From: Candidatus Poribacteria bacterium
Lineage (GTDB): Bacteria > Poribacteria > WGA-4E > WGA-3G
Length of the DNA stretch: 64,000 nt
Direction of reading: 5' to 3'
Assembly: GCA_022819945.1 (NCBI GenBank)
Contig: JAJEGI010000013.1
Location: forward strand, 16,318 to 80,317
Part shown: piece after piece, positions 50,613 to 59,639 of the stretch
How the letters are laid out: every line of letters starts with the position of its first letter
Numbering within the stretch: position 1 is the stretch's first letter
Made by a program: the position numbers and the translations under genes
The notes under the pieces: generated by a model
What the model was told of the DNA's origin: nothing
The model's input: only the letters and a program-made list of their open reading frames with translations
Databases searched by the model: none

Positions 50613-53600
50613 GCAAATCCTACTTTCATTGCTCAACTGCTCATGGCAGTGGCTGCTCCTAAGCGGCTTGATCTGGTTTGCAACAAACACCTTGTTTCGC
50701 AAAAGGCATCGCGCCAACACGACCGTTCATCTATTATGGTTGTTATCTTTACTCAGTCTACCGATCCTGTTCGGTTTGAACCAGTTTGTGCCGGCTCTCT
50801 CCATCGGCGGAAACCCAGTGCCAGAATTAGCACAGACGCAGCCAATAAACGTCCCGGGTTCAGCTGCACTGACGACACATTTACCAGAAATTTCAGTCAG
50901 CACTACACAATCCAAAAACCAACTGCTTGCTGGTAATAAGTTTTTCTTCAATTGGGAAACCAAGACGGATCTGTTACTGTACATCTGGACAATCGGTGCG
51001 CTCGTTATGTTGGTCCGTTTCATGTTTGGCGTGTACCGAATCTATCAACGCCGACGCAGTGCCGTGGCAGCTGATGCTTCATATCAGGCAATTTGCCAAC
51101 GATTGGCACGACAACTCGACATAAAGCGTCCGGTCACCGTCTGCTTCTCGGATCGCGTCGCATCACCGATCTCATTCGGTTGGTTATCACCGCACATCCT
51201 GATCCCCCGAAAACTAAGTTTAGAGCACTTTGAGTTGGTCGCTGCGCACGAATTAGCACACGTACAACGGCTCGATTGGGTAACAAACCTCTTTTCGCAT
51301 TTGGTCGGGGTTATCTTCTTTTTCCATCCGATTTACCATTTCCTTAACCGCGAACTCGTCCACCTACGCGAACGCATCTGTGACGATTGGGTTATCCAAT
51401 TAACAGGATCAAGAAAGAACTACGCGCAGTGTCTATTGGATCTCGTACGCCACAGGGATAGAGCCATTCCACTCGCTTTGTCCCTCAATCAGCCATCACG
51501 GTTGGAATCTCGGATTGACGCTATCCTGAAAAGCAATCGAAGGTTAGACGTACAACTGAAACCCCGCTTGCGGTTAATGATAGCGACCTTACTCCTAACC
51601 TGTCTACCCATATTGGCAATGGCACAGTTGGTACCGCTGAAAACTTTCCAAGTCTCTCTGTTCGTGCAGACACCTGAGAAATCAGAAAAAGCGGTCGATA
51701 AGACTCAGAAAAAGCAGGACAGGCAAAAAGCGAAAACTGAGAAAATGGGTAAGAAAGCATACGAAGACAAGTCATACATCAAAGTGGAAGACCCAACCGC
51801 GTTTGAGCAGTCCGAAGAAAACAGAATATTCTCTGGACCGCAACCCGGCGAAAAACTCCCGTCGTTGACAGTAACCGGCATTCGTGGTAGAATTGACGGA
51901 ACAACATTTGACATGACCGCTAAGGCTGATGGAAAGCCGCTCGTGTTGTTCTTGCAAGATACCAATGGAGTCGGCGTAAAAGGGCTTGTCAACGTGTCTA
52001 AGTTGCTTCTTAAAATTGATGTTTTCCAGAGAAAGCATAGCAAGGCAACCAGTGCTGAAAAGGTTAATCAAGGGCTTCAGATAGGTGTTGTGTTCCTCGC
52101 AGATAATCTGGATACCTTACCGGATTGGGCGCATGACATGTTAAACGAAGAGATGCCAAACGAGATATTAACAGGAATCTCTCCCGATGGGCGTGAGGGC
52201 CCCGGAAGTTATGGACTGAACCGCAACGTGGCACAGACGGTTATTGTCGCTAAAGATGGGAAAGTCCTACACAACTTTGCTTTCACACAACCGATGCTCT
52301 ATGCCGATCCACATTTCCTCGGTGCCGTCGCAGACGCAACCGGAGCAGATGCCTCTGCGCTGGAGAAATGGTTAAACGAAGCACCTGCTGACGATCAACG
52401 GATGCAGCGGGACAAAGAGGAAATGGAGGGTAAAAGCGATCACAAGGAAGAGTTTGCCGAACAGATCAAGATGGTTCAGGAAGGATTGCAGCGCATAATT
52501 GAAAATGTCTCCGCAGTAGAACGGGAAAGCCAAAAGAGTGGGCTTGATGAGTTGGAAGCATTGGTCAAACAGCTCAACGCGGACCTGGAAAAATTGCGGC
52601 GCATGAAAGAGAGCGTCTTCGCAGCAAAGACGGAAAATAAAAAGGATAAGCTTGATGAGTTGGAAGCCTTGGTCGAGCAGCTCAACGCGGATCTGAAAAT
52701 GTTGCGGCGCCTAACTGAACGTGGCTCCGCAGCAGCGCGGAAGAACGAAAACCGATACCGCAGAGAGAACGTTGAAGTGAAAAACCCCGCTGAGTTCAAA
52801 AAGGTACAGGGGGCAACACGCTTCTCCGGTCCACAACCCGGTGAAAAACTGCCACCATTAATGGCTAAGGGCATCAACGGTGAAACTAAGGGCAAAATGT
52901 CCGATGTCATCGCTAAGGCAGACGGACAAGTACTCGTTCTCTTCCTACAGGATGAAAGCGGGCTCGGGTTGCGCGGATTGCTTGGCATTTCCCGCTTACT
53001 CGCGCAAATCGCCGAGAAATCTGAACAGCCAATGCTTATGAGTGCCGTGTTTTTAGGGGACACGCCAGATACCGTGGAGAATCAAGCCAGTAAGTTGGTC
53101 CCACATATCCCAAGTCAGGTCTTACTCGGTGTTTCTCAGGACGGGCGAGAAGGTCCAGGCAGCTACGGGTTAAATCGGAACGTCGCGCAGACGGTGATCA
53201 TCGCCAAAGATGGAAAAGTCCTACACAACTTCGCTTTCACGCAACCGATGCTCCGTCCCGATCCATACCTTCTTGGGGCTGTCGGAGAGGCAATTGGCGT
53301 AAAACCTGCCACGCTTGAAGAATGGTTAAATGTAAGCGATCTTACAATCGTCATTAAAAATCCCATCGAGGGTGAAGCGGCTGGCAAAATACTCTTAAAC
53401 GGAAACATTGTCCAGCTTGACGAATTGAGTACTCGCCTCCGCAATTTGCCCGAAAAACAAAAAGCTATGCTTACGATCCAATCAGGACGAGAAGTATTAC
53501 ATGAGCAGATCGTCAAGGTCATGGATATCGCAAAAGAGGCAGGTATTGATAAAATTGAATTCGCAGTGGGCCCGGCTGAAGAAGGCGAAACGATGGAGCC

Positions 53601-53640
53601 CGACAAAGCACAGGAACACCGTAGCAACGCTTCCGATTAG
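50605..53640 (+). CDS. BlaR1/MecR1-like M56 metallopeptidase with two redoxin-like domains and an ExbD-like tail
   Basis: The 1011-residue protein starts at ATG 50605. Membrane helices lie near residues 10-25, 33-52, 128-146, 228-248 and 325-345. The M56 protease has HELAH at 215-219 and a third ligand in RERICDDW (Glu256), so it is probably active. The usual C-terminal beta-lactam sensor is absent. Instead come two copies of a redoxin-like domain of about 200 residues (each with FSGPQPGEKLP, LVLFLQD and DGREGPGSYGLNRNVAQTVI; no CxxC seen), separated by a coiled coil with the unit LDELEALVKQLNADL twice. The end (LTIQSGREVLHEQIVKVMDI, AKEAGIDKIEFAV) resembles the ExbD/TolR periplasmic domain. 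The likely role is a transmembrane protease sensor for the adjacent repressor. Confidence 0.85.
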   Translation: MSKQILLSLLNCSWQWLLLSGLIWFATNTLFRKRHRANTTVHLLWLLSLLSLPILFGLNQFVPALSIGGNPVPELAQTQPINVPGSAALTTHLPEISVSTTQSKNQLLAGNKFFFNWETKTDLLLYIWTIGALVMLVRFMFGVYRIYQRRRSAVAADASYQAICQRLARQLDIKRPVTVCFSDRVASPISFGWLSPHILIPRKLSLEHFELVAAHELAHVQRLDWVTNLFSHLVGVIFFFHPIYHFLNRELVHLRERICDDWVIQLTGSRKNYAQCLLDLVRHRDRAIPLALSLNQPSRLESRIDAILKSNRRLDVQLKPRLRLMIATLLLTCLPILAMAQLVPLKTFQVSLFVQTPEKSEKAVDKTQKKQDRQKAKTEKMGKKAYEDKSYIKVEDPTAFEQSEENRIFSGPQPGEKLPSLTVTGIRGRIDGTTFDMTAKADGKPLVLFLQDTNGVGVKGLVNVSKLLLKIDVFQRKHSKATSAEKVNQGLQIGVVFLADNLDTLPDWAHDMLNEEMPNEILTGISPDGREGPGSYGLNRNVAQTVIVAKDGKVLHNFAFTQPMLYADPHFLGAVADATGADASALEKWLNEAPADDQRMQRDKEEMEGKSDHKEEFAEQIKMVQEGLQRIIENVSAVERESQKSGLDELEALVKQLNADLEKLRRMKESVFAAKTENKKDKLDELEALVEQLNADLKMLRRLTERGSAAARKNENRYRRENVEVKNPAEFKKVQGATRFSGPQPGEKLPPLMAKGINGETKGKMSDVIAKADGQVLVLFLQDESGLGLRGLLGISRLLAQIAEKSEQPMLMSAVFLGDTPDTVENQASKLVPHIPSQVLLGVSQDGREGPGSYGLNRNVAQTVIIAKDGKVLHNFAFTQPMLRPDPYLLGAVGEAIGVKPATLEEWLNVSDLTIVIKNPIEGEAAGKILLNGNIVQLDELSTRLRNLPEKQKAMLTIQSGREVLHEQIVKVMDIAKEAGIDKIEFAVGPAEEGETMEPDKAQEHRSNASD

Positions 53641-53648
53641 GAGACATC

Positions 53649-55037
53649 ATGAACGTGGTAAAACGATGCGATGGTATGAGCCGCCGCGATTTTCTACGCG
53701 TCGGCGGATTGACAGCACTTGGACTCGGATTAGGCGACTTTTTCCACCTACAACGCGCCTTTGCCGTAGGGGCGAGGTCACCTCGCCCCACAGCAAAAGC
53801 AAAATCCTGCATCCTGATATGGCTCGACGGCGGGCCCAGCCATCTGGAAACCTTCGATCCAAAGCCTGACGCACCACAAGAGGTTCGCGGACCCCTCAAA
53901 ACCATTCCCACGAATCTCACAGGCGTACACATCAGTGAATGCATGGAGCGAACGGCAGCCATCATGGATAAAATTGCCATTATTCGCTCAATGACTTCAC
54001 CGCTCGGTGAGCACAACCTCGGTACGCAGTACCTTATGACAGGCTACAAACCCACGCCTGCGTTAGCGTATCCAACCTTTGGCGCAACGGTTGCCCATAT
54101 CAGATCCCAAAGTAGTAAAAACGCTTCAGAAGATGCGCTAACCGCTTTACCGCCAAACATCGCAGTCCCGAACTTCACAGGTCAAGTGTCCGGAAACGGA
54201 TATTTACCGAGCGCGACCCGTCCATTTTCTGTTGCAGGGAACGCTAATAAAGGGAACAAGAATGAGAAGGGCGGCTTTAAAGTCCGCGATCTCGATTTTT
54301 ATCAAGGTATTGATATGGATCGTCTCTCGCAACGCAGACAATTTGTCAACGCACTCAACGCATTCAGCAGTGCCAAGGATGCTGGCGTGCCAACAATTTC
54401 GGATCCAGAATTGGAACGCGCTTACAATCTGATAACATCGCCTGAAGCCAAGAGCGCATTCAGCTTTTCTGATGAACCCCAAGAGGTTCTGAATCGGTAC
54501 GGAACAGGTGGCGTGAACGAAATTGGACTCAGCTGTCTACTCGCACGGAGATTGGTCGAACGCGGGGTTCCGTTCGTGACTGTCAACCATACCGGTTGGG
54601 ATACACATCAAGATATATTCCAGTTAAAAGAGCGGTACCCGACAGATCGGAATGCGCATCTTCCGTCCCTTGATCGCGCATTGCACGCGCTGATTCAGGA
54701 CCTTACCGATCGTCGTATGTTGGATGAAACACTCGTAGTGGTCATGGGTGAGTTCGGACGTACCCCGAAAATTAACTCACAGGGCGGACGCGATCACTGG
54801 CCCAACGTGTTCAGTGTGATGTTGGCGGGGGGCGGCGTGCAAGGCGGCCAGATCGTCGGCAGTAGCGATGCGCTCGGCGAATTTCCGAAGGAACGTCCTG
54901 TAACGCCATCGGATCTATCAGCCACACTCTACACACTCCTCGGCATTGACCCCAGTTTGGAACTACACACCAGCGACGGTCGTCCAGTCCGCGTTGCCCC
55001 TGACGGTGCCAATGTCGTTTCCGAATTAATCGCTTAA
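53649..55037 (+). CDS. DUF1501 family Tat-exported protein
   Basis: The 462-residue protein has a Tat signal (SRRDFLRVGGLTALGLG, residues 11-27) and the DUF1501 body: SCILIWLDGGPSHLETFDPK, NLTGVHISECMERTAAIMDK, TSPLGEHNLGTQYLMTGY, GVPFVTVNHTGWDTHQDIF and VVVMGEFGRTPKINSQGGRD HW, a sulfatase/alkaline-phosphatase-like fold. In planctomycetes and related phyla these genes are linked to DUF1549/DUF1553 genes, as here. A perfect 21-bp palindrome at 53769-53789 encodes GARSPR between the signal peptide and the domain, apparently an inserted repeat. The gene starts 8 bases after the BlaR-like gene. Confidence 0.92.
   Translation: MNVVKRCDGMSRRDFLRVGGLTALGLGLGDFFHLQRAFAVGARSPRPTAKAKSCILIWLDGGPSHLETFDPKPDAPQEVRGPLKTIPTNLTGVHISECMERTAAIMDKIAIIRSMTSPLGEHNLGTQYLMTGYKPTPALAYPTFGATVAHIRSQSSKNASEDALTALPPNIAVPNFTGQVSGNGYLPSATRPFSVAGNANKGNKNEKGGFKVRDLDFYQGIDMDRLSQRRQFVNALNAFSSAKDAGVPTISDPELERAYNLITSPEAKSAFSFSDEPQEVLNRYGTGGVNEIGLSCLLARRLVERGVPFVTVNHTGWDTHQDIFQLKERYPTDRNAHLPSLDRALHALIQDLTDRRMLDETLVVVMGEFGRTPKINSQGGRDHWPNVFSVMLAGGGVQGGQIVGSSDALGEFPKERPVTPSDLSATLYTLLGIDPSLELHTSDGRPVRVAPDGANVVSELIA
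53769..53789. repeat. Perfect palindrome inserted in the DUF1501 gene at the signal-peptide junction
   Basis: GGGGCGAGGT, one C and ACCTCGCCCC form a 10-bp perfect stem with a single-base loop. It matches the style of the intergenic palindromes at 55134-55228 (gtaggggctggg...). Its length is compatible with an in-frame insertion at residues 41-47. Confidence 0.85.
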
Positions 55038-55133
55038 CGTGAGTTTGATAATTAAAAATCTGAGGAATATTAAATAATAAATTCAGACGATGCTGGGGAC
55101 GCGAATTACACGCTAAACGGAACTCTTTATAAC

Positions 55134-55228
55134 CGTAGGGGCTGGGTTTCCCCGCCCTATGATCGATAAAGTTTACCGTTGATGGTTGACCGTAGGGGCT
55201 GGGTTTCCCAGCCCTCCGAGCGATAAAA
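55134..55228. repeat. Two tandem REP-like palindromes downstream of the DUF1501 gene
   Basis: Copies at 55134-55170 and 55189-55225 share ccgtaggggctgggtttccc and gcgataaa or tcgataaa, 55 bases apart. The second is a perfect stem GGGCTGGG-TTT-CCCAGCCC. They may also act as a transcription terminator or mRNA stabiliser between the two genes. Confidence 0.85.
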
Positions 55229-55250
55229 TAAATTAGACAAGGACAAAAAA

Positions 55251-57458
55251 ATGAAACCAATCCAATTAACGCGCATAATCCCAACACTATTAGCCGTATC
55301 AATTATGTGGGCACCCATCCACCAAAACACCGCCATAGCAAACGACGAACCATCTGACTTCGCAATACCCCATCGCGTCGATTTTGAAAACGATTTGATA
55401 CCCATCTTCACAAAATTCGGGTGTAATGCCGGGGCATGCCACGGCGCAGCCGCCGGCAGAGGCGACTTTAACCTCTCACTCTTCGGCGGTAACCCGCAAG
55501 CCGACTATAAAGCCATTGTCCGACAATTCGCCGGACGACGTATCAACTTCATGCGACCCGAAGAAAGCCTGATCCTCCTAAAACCGACAGCGCAAACCCA
55601 ACACGGCGGCGGACAGGTCCTGAACGAAAATGGAGAAGGCGCGCAATTACTCCTCAACTGGATCCAACAAGGCGCCCGCTATGAAACGCTACGCCATTTG
55701 CAGCATATCGAAATAGCCCCACAAAAACATATCATCTCGAACCTGGAGAATCCCATCCCGCTCCACGCAACCGCCCATTTTTCAGATGGAACCACAGAAA
55801 ATGTAACCCGATGGACAGTCTTCACACCCGAAGACACCTCAGCCGTTGACATCGACACAGCCACCGCCGTCGCCAAAGTCCGTCGCCGCGGTCGGCATAT
55901 TATCCTTGCCCGTTATCTCACAGAAGTCGTACCCATCGAATTCATCACCCCTTTGAACGAGGTTCCAATAAGTGATGAAACGCATACACCTTCAGAATCG
56001 GCGGAGACAAGCATTGACGGCGAAATTCGCAAATTGCTCTCAACACTGCAACTACCTCTGTCTCCAGCTGCCGATGATGCCACCTTCTTGCGTCGAGTGA
56101 CACTTGATCTTACCGGACGGCTCCCTACCCCAGCGGCAGTAACCGCATTTCTCGCAGATCCGGACACAAATAAACGAGAAACGTTGATAGACGCACTGCT
56201 CGACTCCGATGAATTTAACGAATACTGGACACTGCAGCTGGCGAAGCTGCTCCGAATCCATGCCGAAGGCGGAAACACGCAAGGCGCGTTCGCTTATCAC
56301 CAGTGGCTCGCACAGCAGATTCAAGAGGGTGTCGGATATAATCAGATCGCACGATCGGTTATCCTCGCAACAGGCGACTCCCATCAAGTCGGTCCAGCAA
56401 ATTTTTATCGCACCGTCGGGAGCGCAGGGGAACAAGCCGAATTCATGAGTGAACTCTTTATGGGCGCCCGACTCCGATGCGCAAATTGCCATAACCACCC
56501 ACTCGACAAATGGACGCAGGACGATTATCACGGATTGGCAGCGATCTTCGCCAAAATAGAAGCCAACGGACAAATGATCAAAGTCAAACCCTCTGGCACG
56601 GTTATCCATCCCGCAACACGTGAAGCGGCGATCCCCCGAATTCCCGGCGATCGGTCCCTATCCACTGATGTCACCGACGGTCGAACCGAACTTGCTGACT
56701 GGCTAACGGACGCAGACAACCCATATTTCGCCAAAGCCATCGTCAATCGGTTATGGAAAGCACTCATGGGACGCGGGTTAGTCGAACCCGTCGACGATTT
56801 CCGAGCCACGAATCCAGCAACGCACCCCGAATTGCTAACAGAATTGGCACACGATTTTGTGGCACACGGCTACGACCTACGACGGACACTCAAGCGTATC
56901 GCACGCAGTGACGCTTACGCACGCAGCGCAAAGACGATACCCCAAAACGCAACCGATGATCGCTTCTATTCCCACGCACTCAAAAAACCCCTCGCACCAG
57001 AGGTCTTGGCGGACGCAATCTCAGACGTCCTCGGCGTACCTGACACCTACGGCAACGAACCCGAAGGCACCCGTGCCGTCTCTCTCTTTGATCCCAACAC
57101 TGAGTCCGACGCATTGGATATTCTCGGGAGATGCGCACGTGAATCCTCTTGTGAGAGTCCCACGCAAACAACCGACGGACTTCAACGGAAACTCCATCTG
57201 TTCAACGGCGACCTCCTCAACGCTCGCATCGGCGCACCCGAGAGTCGGCTCGATAAATTAATCGCCACCGGAAAATCGCCCATGCAGATTGTTAACGCCT
57301 TCTACCTCGCAGCCCTAAACCGGCACCCAACGGAGACCGAGCAACAGTTTTGGGCACAGCACATTGATAGCAACGCAACCGCCAACACCCAACGCGCAAC
57401 CCTCGAAGATATAGTCTGGAGCCTACTAACCTGCAACGAATTCACGACAAACCATTAG
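55251..57458 (+). CDS. DUF1549/DUF1553 domain protein
   Basis: The 735-residue protein has a signal peptide (residues 8-31, ending AIA). The N-terminal segment FGCNAGACHGAAAGRGDF resembles a cytochrome-like region with altered spacing (CNAGACH, CxxxxCH). DUF1549 follows at about 240-460 (TLDLTGRLPTPAAVTAFLAD, GARLRCANCHNHPLDKWTQD with CxxCH), and DUF1553 at about 475-725 (RTELADWLTDADNPYFAKAI, FRATNPATHPELLTELAHDF, RTLKRIARSDAYARS). This planctomycete-type family is always linked to DUF1501 proteins. Heme binding at the CxxCH motif is plausible. The biological function is not established; exported carbohydrate-related roles are suspected. Confidence 0.9.
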   Translation: MKPIQLTRIIPTLLAVSIMWAPIHQNTAIANDEPSDFAIPHRVDFENDLIPIFTKFGCNAGACHGAAAGRGDFNLSLFGGNPQADYKAIVRQFAGRRINFMRPEESLILLKPTAQTQHGGGQVLNENGEGAQLLLNWIQQGARYETLRHLQHIEIAPQKHIISNLENPIPLHATAHFSDGTTENVTRWTVFTPEDTSAVDIDTATAVAKVRRRGRHIILARYLTEVVPIEFITPLNEVPISDETHTPSESAETSIDGEIRKLLSTLQLPLSPAADDATFLRRVTLDLTGRLPTPAAVTAFLADPDTNKRETLIDALLDSDEFNEYWTLQLAKLLRIHAEGGNTQGAFAYHQWLAQQIQEGVGYNQIARSVILATGDSHQVGPANFYRTVGSAGEQAEFMSELFMGARLRCANCHNHPLDKWTQDDYHGLAAIFAKIEANGQMIKVKPSGTVIHPATREAAIPRIPGDRSLSTDVTDGRTELADWLTDADNPYFAKAIVNRLWKALMGRGLVEPVDDFRATNPATHPELLTELAHDFVAHGYDLRRTLKRIARSDAYARSAKTIPQNATDDRFYSHALKKPLAPEVLADAISDVLGVPDTYGNEPEGTRAVSLFDPNTESDALDILGRCARESSCESPTQTTDGLQRKLHLFNGDLLNARIGAPESRLDKLIATGKSPMQIVNAFYLAALNRHPTETEQQFWAQHIDSNATANTQRATLEDIVWSLLTCNEFTTNH

Positions 57459-57483
57459 GTCATAAACTACTGGATACGATTCA

Positions 57484-58797
57484 ATGCTTATCTTTATCTT
57501 CATATTCATCGTAATCTTCGCGCCACCTACCATCGCAGCAGACCCCCAAACCGAAATCAATTTCGAGACACAAATCCTACCAATCCTCCAAAACCGCTGC
57601 TTCACTTGCCACAGCGCACCGAAACCGAAGGGCGACCTCCAACTCGACAGCCTGAACGGCATCGAGACGAGCCAACACGGAGAAATTATTATCCCTGGCG
57701 AACCCGAAAATTCGCGGCTCTACCAACGCATCACCTTACCCGAAGGCGAAACCGGCATCATGCCACCCCCAGACACCAGCGAACCCTTGACAACACAAGA
57801 AATCGATCTTATCCGAAAATGGATGACACAAGGCGCAGACTACGGCAACTGGAAAGGCAATCAACGCCAACATAAACCCTTAAGTACCGATACCAGTGCC
57901 CACCAACCCACCGTCATGCCACCGATCACCGCACTCACATTTTCGCCCGACGGAAAATCCGTCGTCGCCTGTTCGCAGGCAGGCTTACATATTTACGACC
58001 CGCAAACGCTCAAGCGACAACGGACGATTCCCGTCCAAGCCCGGAACATTCACGCACTCGCATTTTCGCCCGACGGAAATCGGTTAGCTGTCGGCGGCGG
58101 AAACCCCGCAACCACAGGCACCATAGAGATTTTTTCCTGGCCCAACGGAAAATCGCTCCGGACCCTTAGCGAGCATCGCGATTCCGTCACGGCTATCGCT
58201 TGGCAGAATCCGGCTTCACTCGCATCCGCCAGCTTAGACCGAGACATTATGCTTTGGGACCTACGCACCGGAACCCCCACGCAACGCCTGAAAGGCCATT
58301 CACGCGGTGTATCCGCCCTCTGTTTCTTGGAGGATAAGCAAACGCTCGTAACCACCGGCGTAGATCAGAATGTTCGCGTCTGGAACCTGACAACCGGCGA
58401 ACTCATCCGAAGCTTGAACAACCACACGCTACCCGCACACGACCTCGCACTCCGTCCCAAGCAGACAGGGCTCCCTCTGGTCGCCTCCGCAAGCGATGAC
58501 CGCACCGTCCGACTCTGGCAGCCAACCATCGGACGCATGGTTAAATTCGCACGACTCAAAGCAGCACCCCTCAAGGTCGCATGGCTAAACAACGGCACAA
58601 CGATTGTCACCGCCTGTGCTGATGGCACGATCCGGCTTATCGATCCAGATTCAGTGGAAGTTACGCAGGAGATTCCCGCACTAAACGGTTGGGCTTACGC
58701 ACTTGCCCTCCACCCAACCGATGCCAGCATCATTGTCGGCGGCCCCAACGCACAAATCAAACGCGTCATTACCAAACCGTCCCCCCCAAGCCAGTAG
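57484..58797 (+). CDS. Cytochrome c-type domain fused to a WD40 propeller
   Basis: The 437-residue protein has a signal peptide (residues 1-18) and a planctomycete cytochrome C domain (PSC1): QILPILQNRCFTCHSAPKPK gives CxxCH at about residues 39-43 and IMPPPDTSEPLTTQEIDLI contains the distal Met candidate. Residues about 140-435 are WD40 blades with NGKSLRTLSEHRDSVTAIAW, SLDRDIMLWDLRTG and SASDDRTVRLWQP. It begins 25 bases after the preceding gene and completes the DUF1501, DUF1549/1553, cytochrome-WD40 set typical of planctomycetes. It probably carries heme in the periplasm. Confidence 0.9.
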   Translation: MLIFIFIFIVIFAPPTIAADPQTEINFETQILPILQNRCFTCHSAPKPKGDLQLDSLNGIETSQHGEIIIPGEPENSRLYQRITLPEGETGIMPPPDTSEPLTTQEIDLIRKWMTQGADYGNWKGNQRQHKPLSTDTSAHQPTVMPPITALTFSPDGKSVVACSQAGLHIYDPQTLKRQRTIPVQARNIHALAFSPDGNRLAVGGGNPATTGTIEIFSWPNGKSLRTLSEHRDSVTAIAWQNPASLASASLDRDIMLWDLRTGTPTQRLKGHSRGVSALCFLEDKQTLVTTGVDQNVRVWNLTTGELIRSLNNHTLPAHDLALRPKQTGLPLVASASDDRTVRLWQPTIGRMVKFARLKAAPLKVAWLNNGTTIVTACADGTIRLIDPDSVEVTQEIPALNGWAYALALHPTDASIIVGGPNAQIKRVITKPSPPSQ

Positions 58798-58844
58798 GTG
58801 CAGTCTCTAACCGCACCGGGCTTCTTCAAAAAACACAAAAAAAT

Positions 58845-58874
58845 TTGACTTAATCATAAAATGTATCGTATAAT
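58845..58874 (+). promoter_or_regulatory. Promoter-like element 1 of 3 upstream of the LTD protein gene
   Basis: AAATTTGACTTAATCATAAA, with TTGACT at 58845 and TATAAT at 58869-58874 (18-base spacing). A 22-codon frame follows at 58889 after gaggaag. Confidence 0.6.
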
Positions 58875-58920
58875 GTTTAACGTGAGGAAGATGTTATTCT
58901 CCTCCATAGAAAACAAAAAC

Positions 58921-59001
58921 ACCCGCGAACACGTGCCTGCATTGCGTTTCAAGGCCTAGGGAACCTTGAAAATAGGAATGCAACCAGCACGTGTTTCGGG
59001 T
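58921..59001. repeat. Imperfect 80-bp hairpin
   Basis: The left part (acccgcgaacacgtgcctgc, attgcgtttcaagg) pairs with the right part (ccttgaaaataggaatgcaa, ccagcacgtgtttcgggt), with CACGTG on both sides and ccta/gggaa at the apex. The structure is strongly asymmetric but clear. Confidence 0.75.
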
Positions 59002-59064
59002 TAAAGACCCACCTTTCACACCTATCCCCCACTGCTTGTTTCTCATCGACAAAAACCGTCTCAT

Positions 59065-59145
59065 CCCCAGGCCCCGCAGGTTCGGTTTGCAACCGAACCG
59101 GACACTCCGCGTAAACCTTGAAAACATCAAAAACCTTAACTGGTT
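59065..59145. repeat. REP-like palindromic element, copy B
   Basis: Perfect 9-bp stem GGTTCGGTT (59081-59089) and AACCGAACC (59093-59101) with loop TGC; flanks match copy A at 9165-9240. It is followed by actggttactggccactggc minisatellite units. Confidence 0.85.
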
Positions 59146-59201
59146 ACTGGCCACTGGCTACTGGCCACTATTAATAAAATCAAAATAAATCAAAATAAAA
59201 T

Positions 59202-59230
59202 TTGACTTAATACAAAAACTTGTGTATAAT
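59202..59230 (+). promoter_or_regulatory. Promoter-like element 2 of 3 upstream of the LTD protein gene
   Basis: TTGACT at 59202-59207 and TATAAT at 59225-59230 with 17-base spacing, in the context aaaatttgacttaatacaaa, nearly the same as elements 1 and 3. Confidence 0.65.
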
Positions 59231-59481
59231 ATTAATATATTGGTGTAAAATATATTAATTGTAAGCAAAACCGCTTATACATTATCTCATTTGATTACAT
59301 CAATACCCCCACCAGCACTGTATCGACCCATCCAGTCGATAATAAAATGCAACGCAGGTGAGGAGCACAGTAAAAACAACAAATTCGGCTTCAGCAAAAC
59401 CGCTTTTCGGCGGTAGAAGCATGAAAAAACGGTTTTTATTGCGAAAAAATTGTAATAAATCAAAAAATAATGAAAAAAAAT

Positions 59482-59511
59482 TTGACTTAATCCTAAATTT
59501 TGTTGTATAAT
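59482..59511 (+). promoter_or_regulatory. Promoter-like element 3 of 3 upstream of the LTD protein gene
   Basis: TTGACT at 59482-59487 and TATAAT at 59506-59511 with 18-base spacing, in the context aaaatttgacttaatcctaa. It is about 615 bases before the start codon. Confidence 0.65.
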
Positions 59512-59639
59512 ATAAAATACTAAGATAAATTCGTAACTATTATTGAAAATTAAACGTAATTGTCTTAGTATATGGATTCGAGGCTTAATTCGGGGTGTAT
59601 TGCTTAAGTGGCAGCTCGGATGAAAAGGGTTAGCGATCA

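Noticed and set aside
52476..53063. 195-residue minus-strand ORF in the BlaR-like gene
   Set aside because: Antisense to the redoxin-like domains, Ser-rich, without family features.
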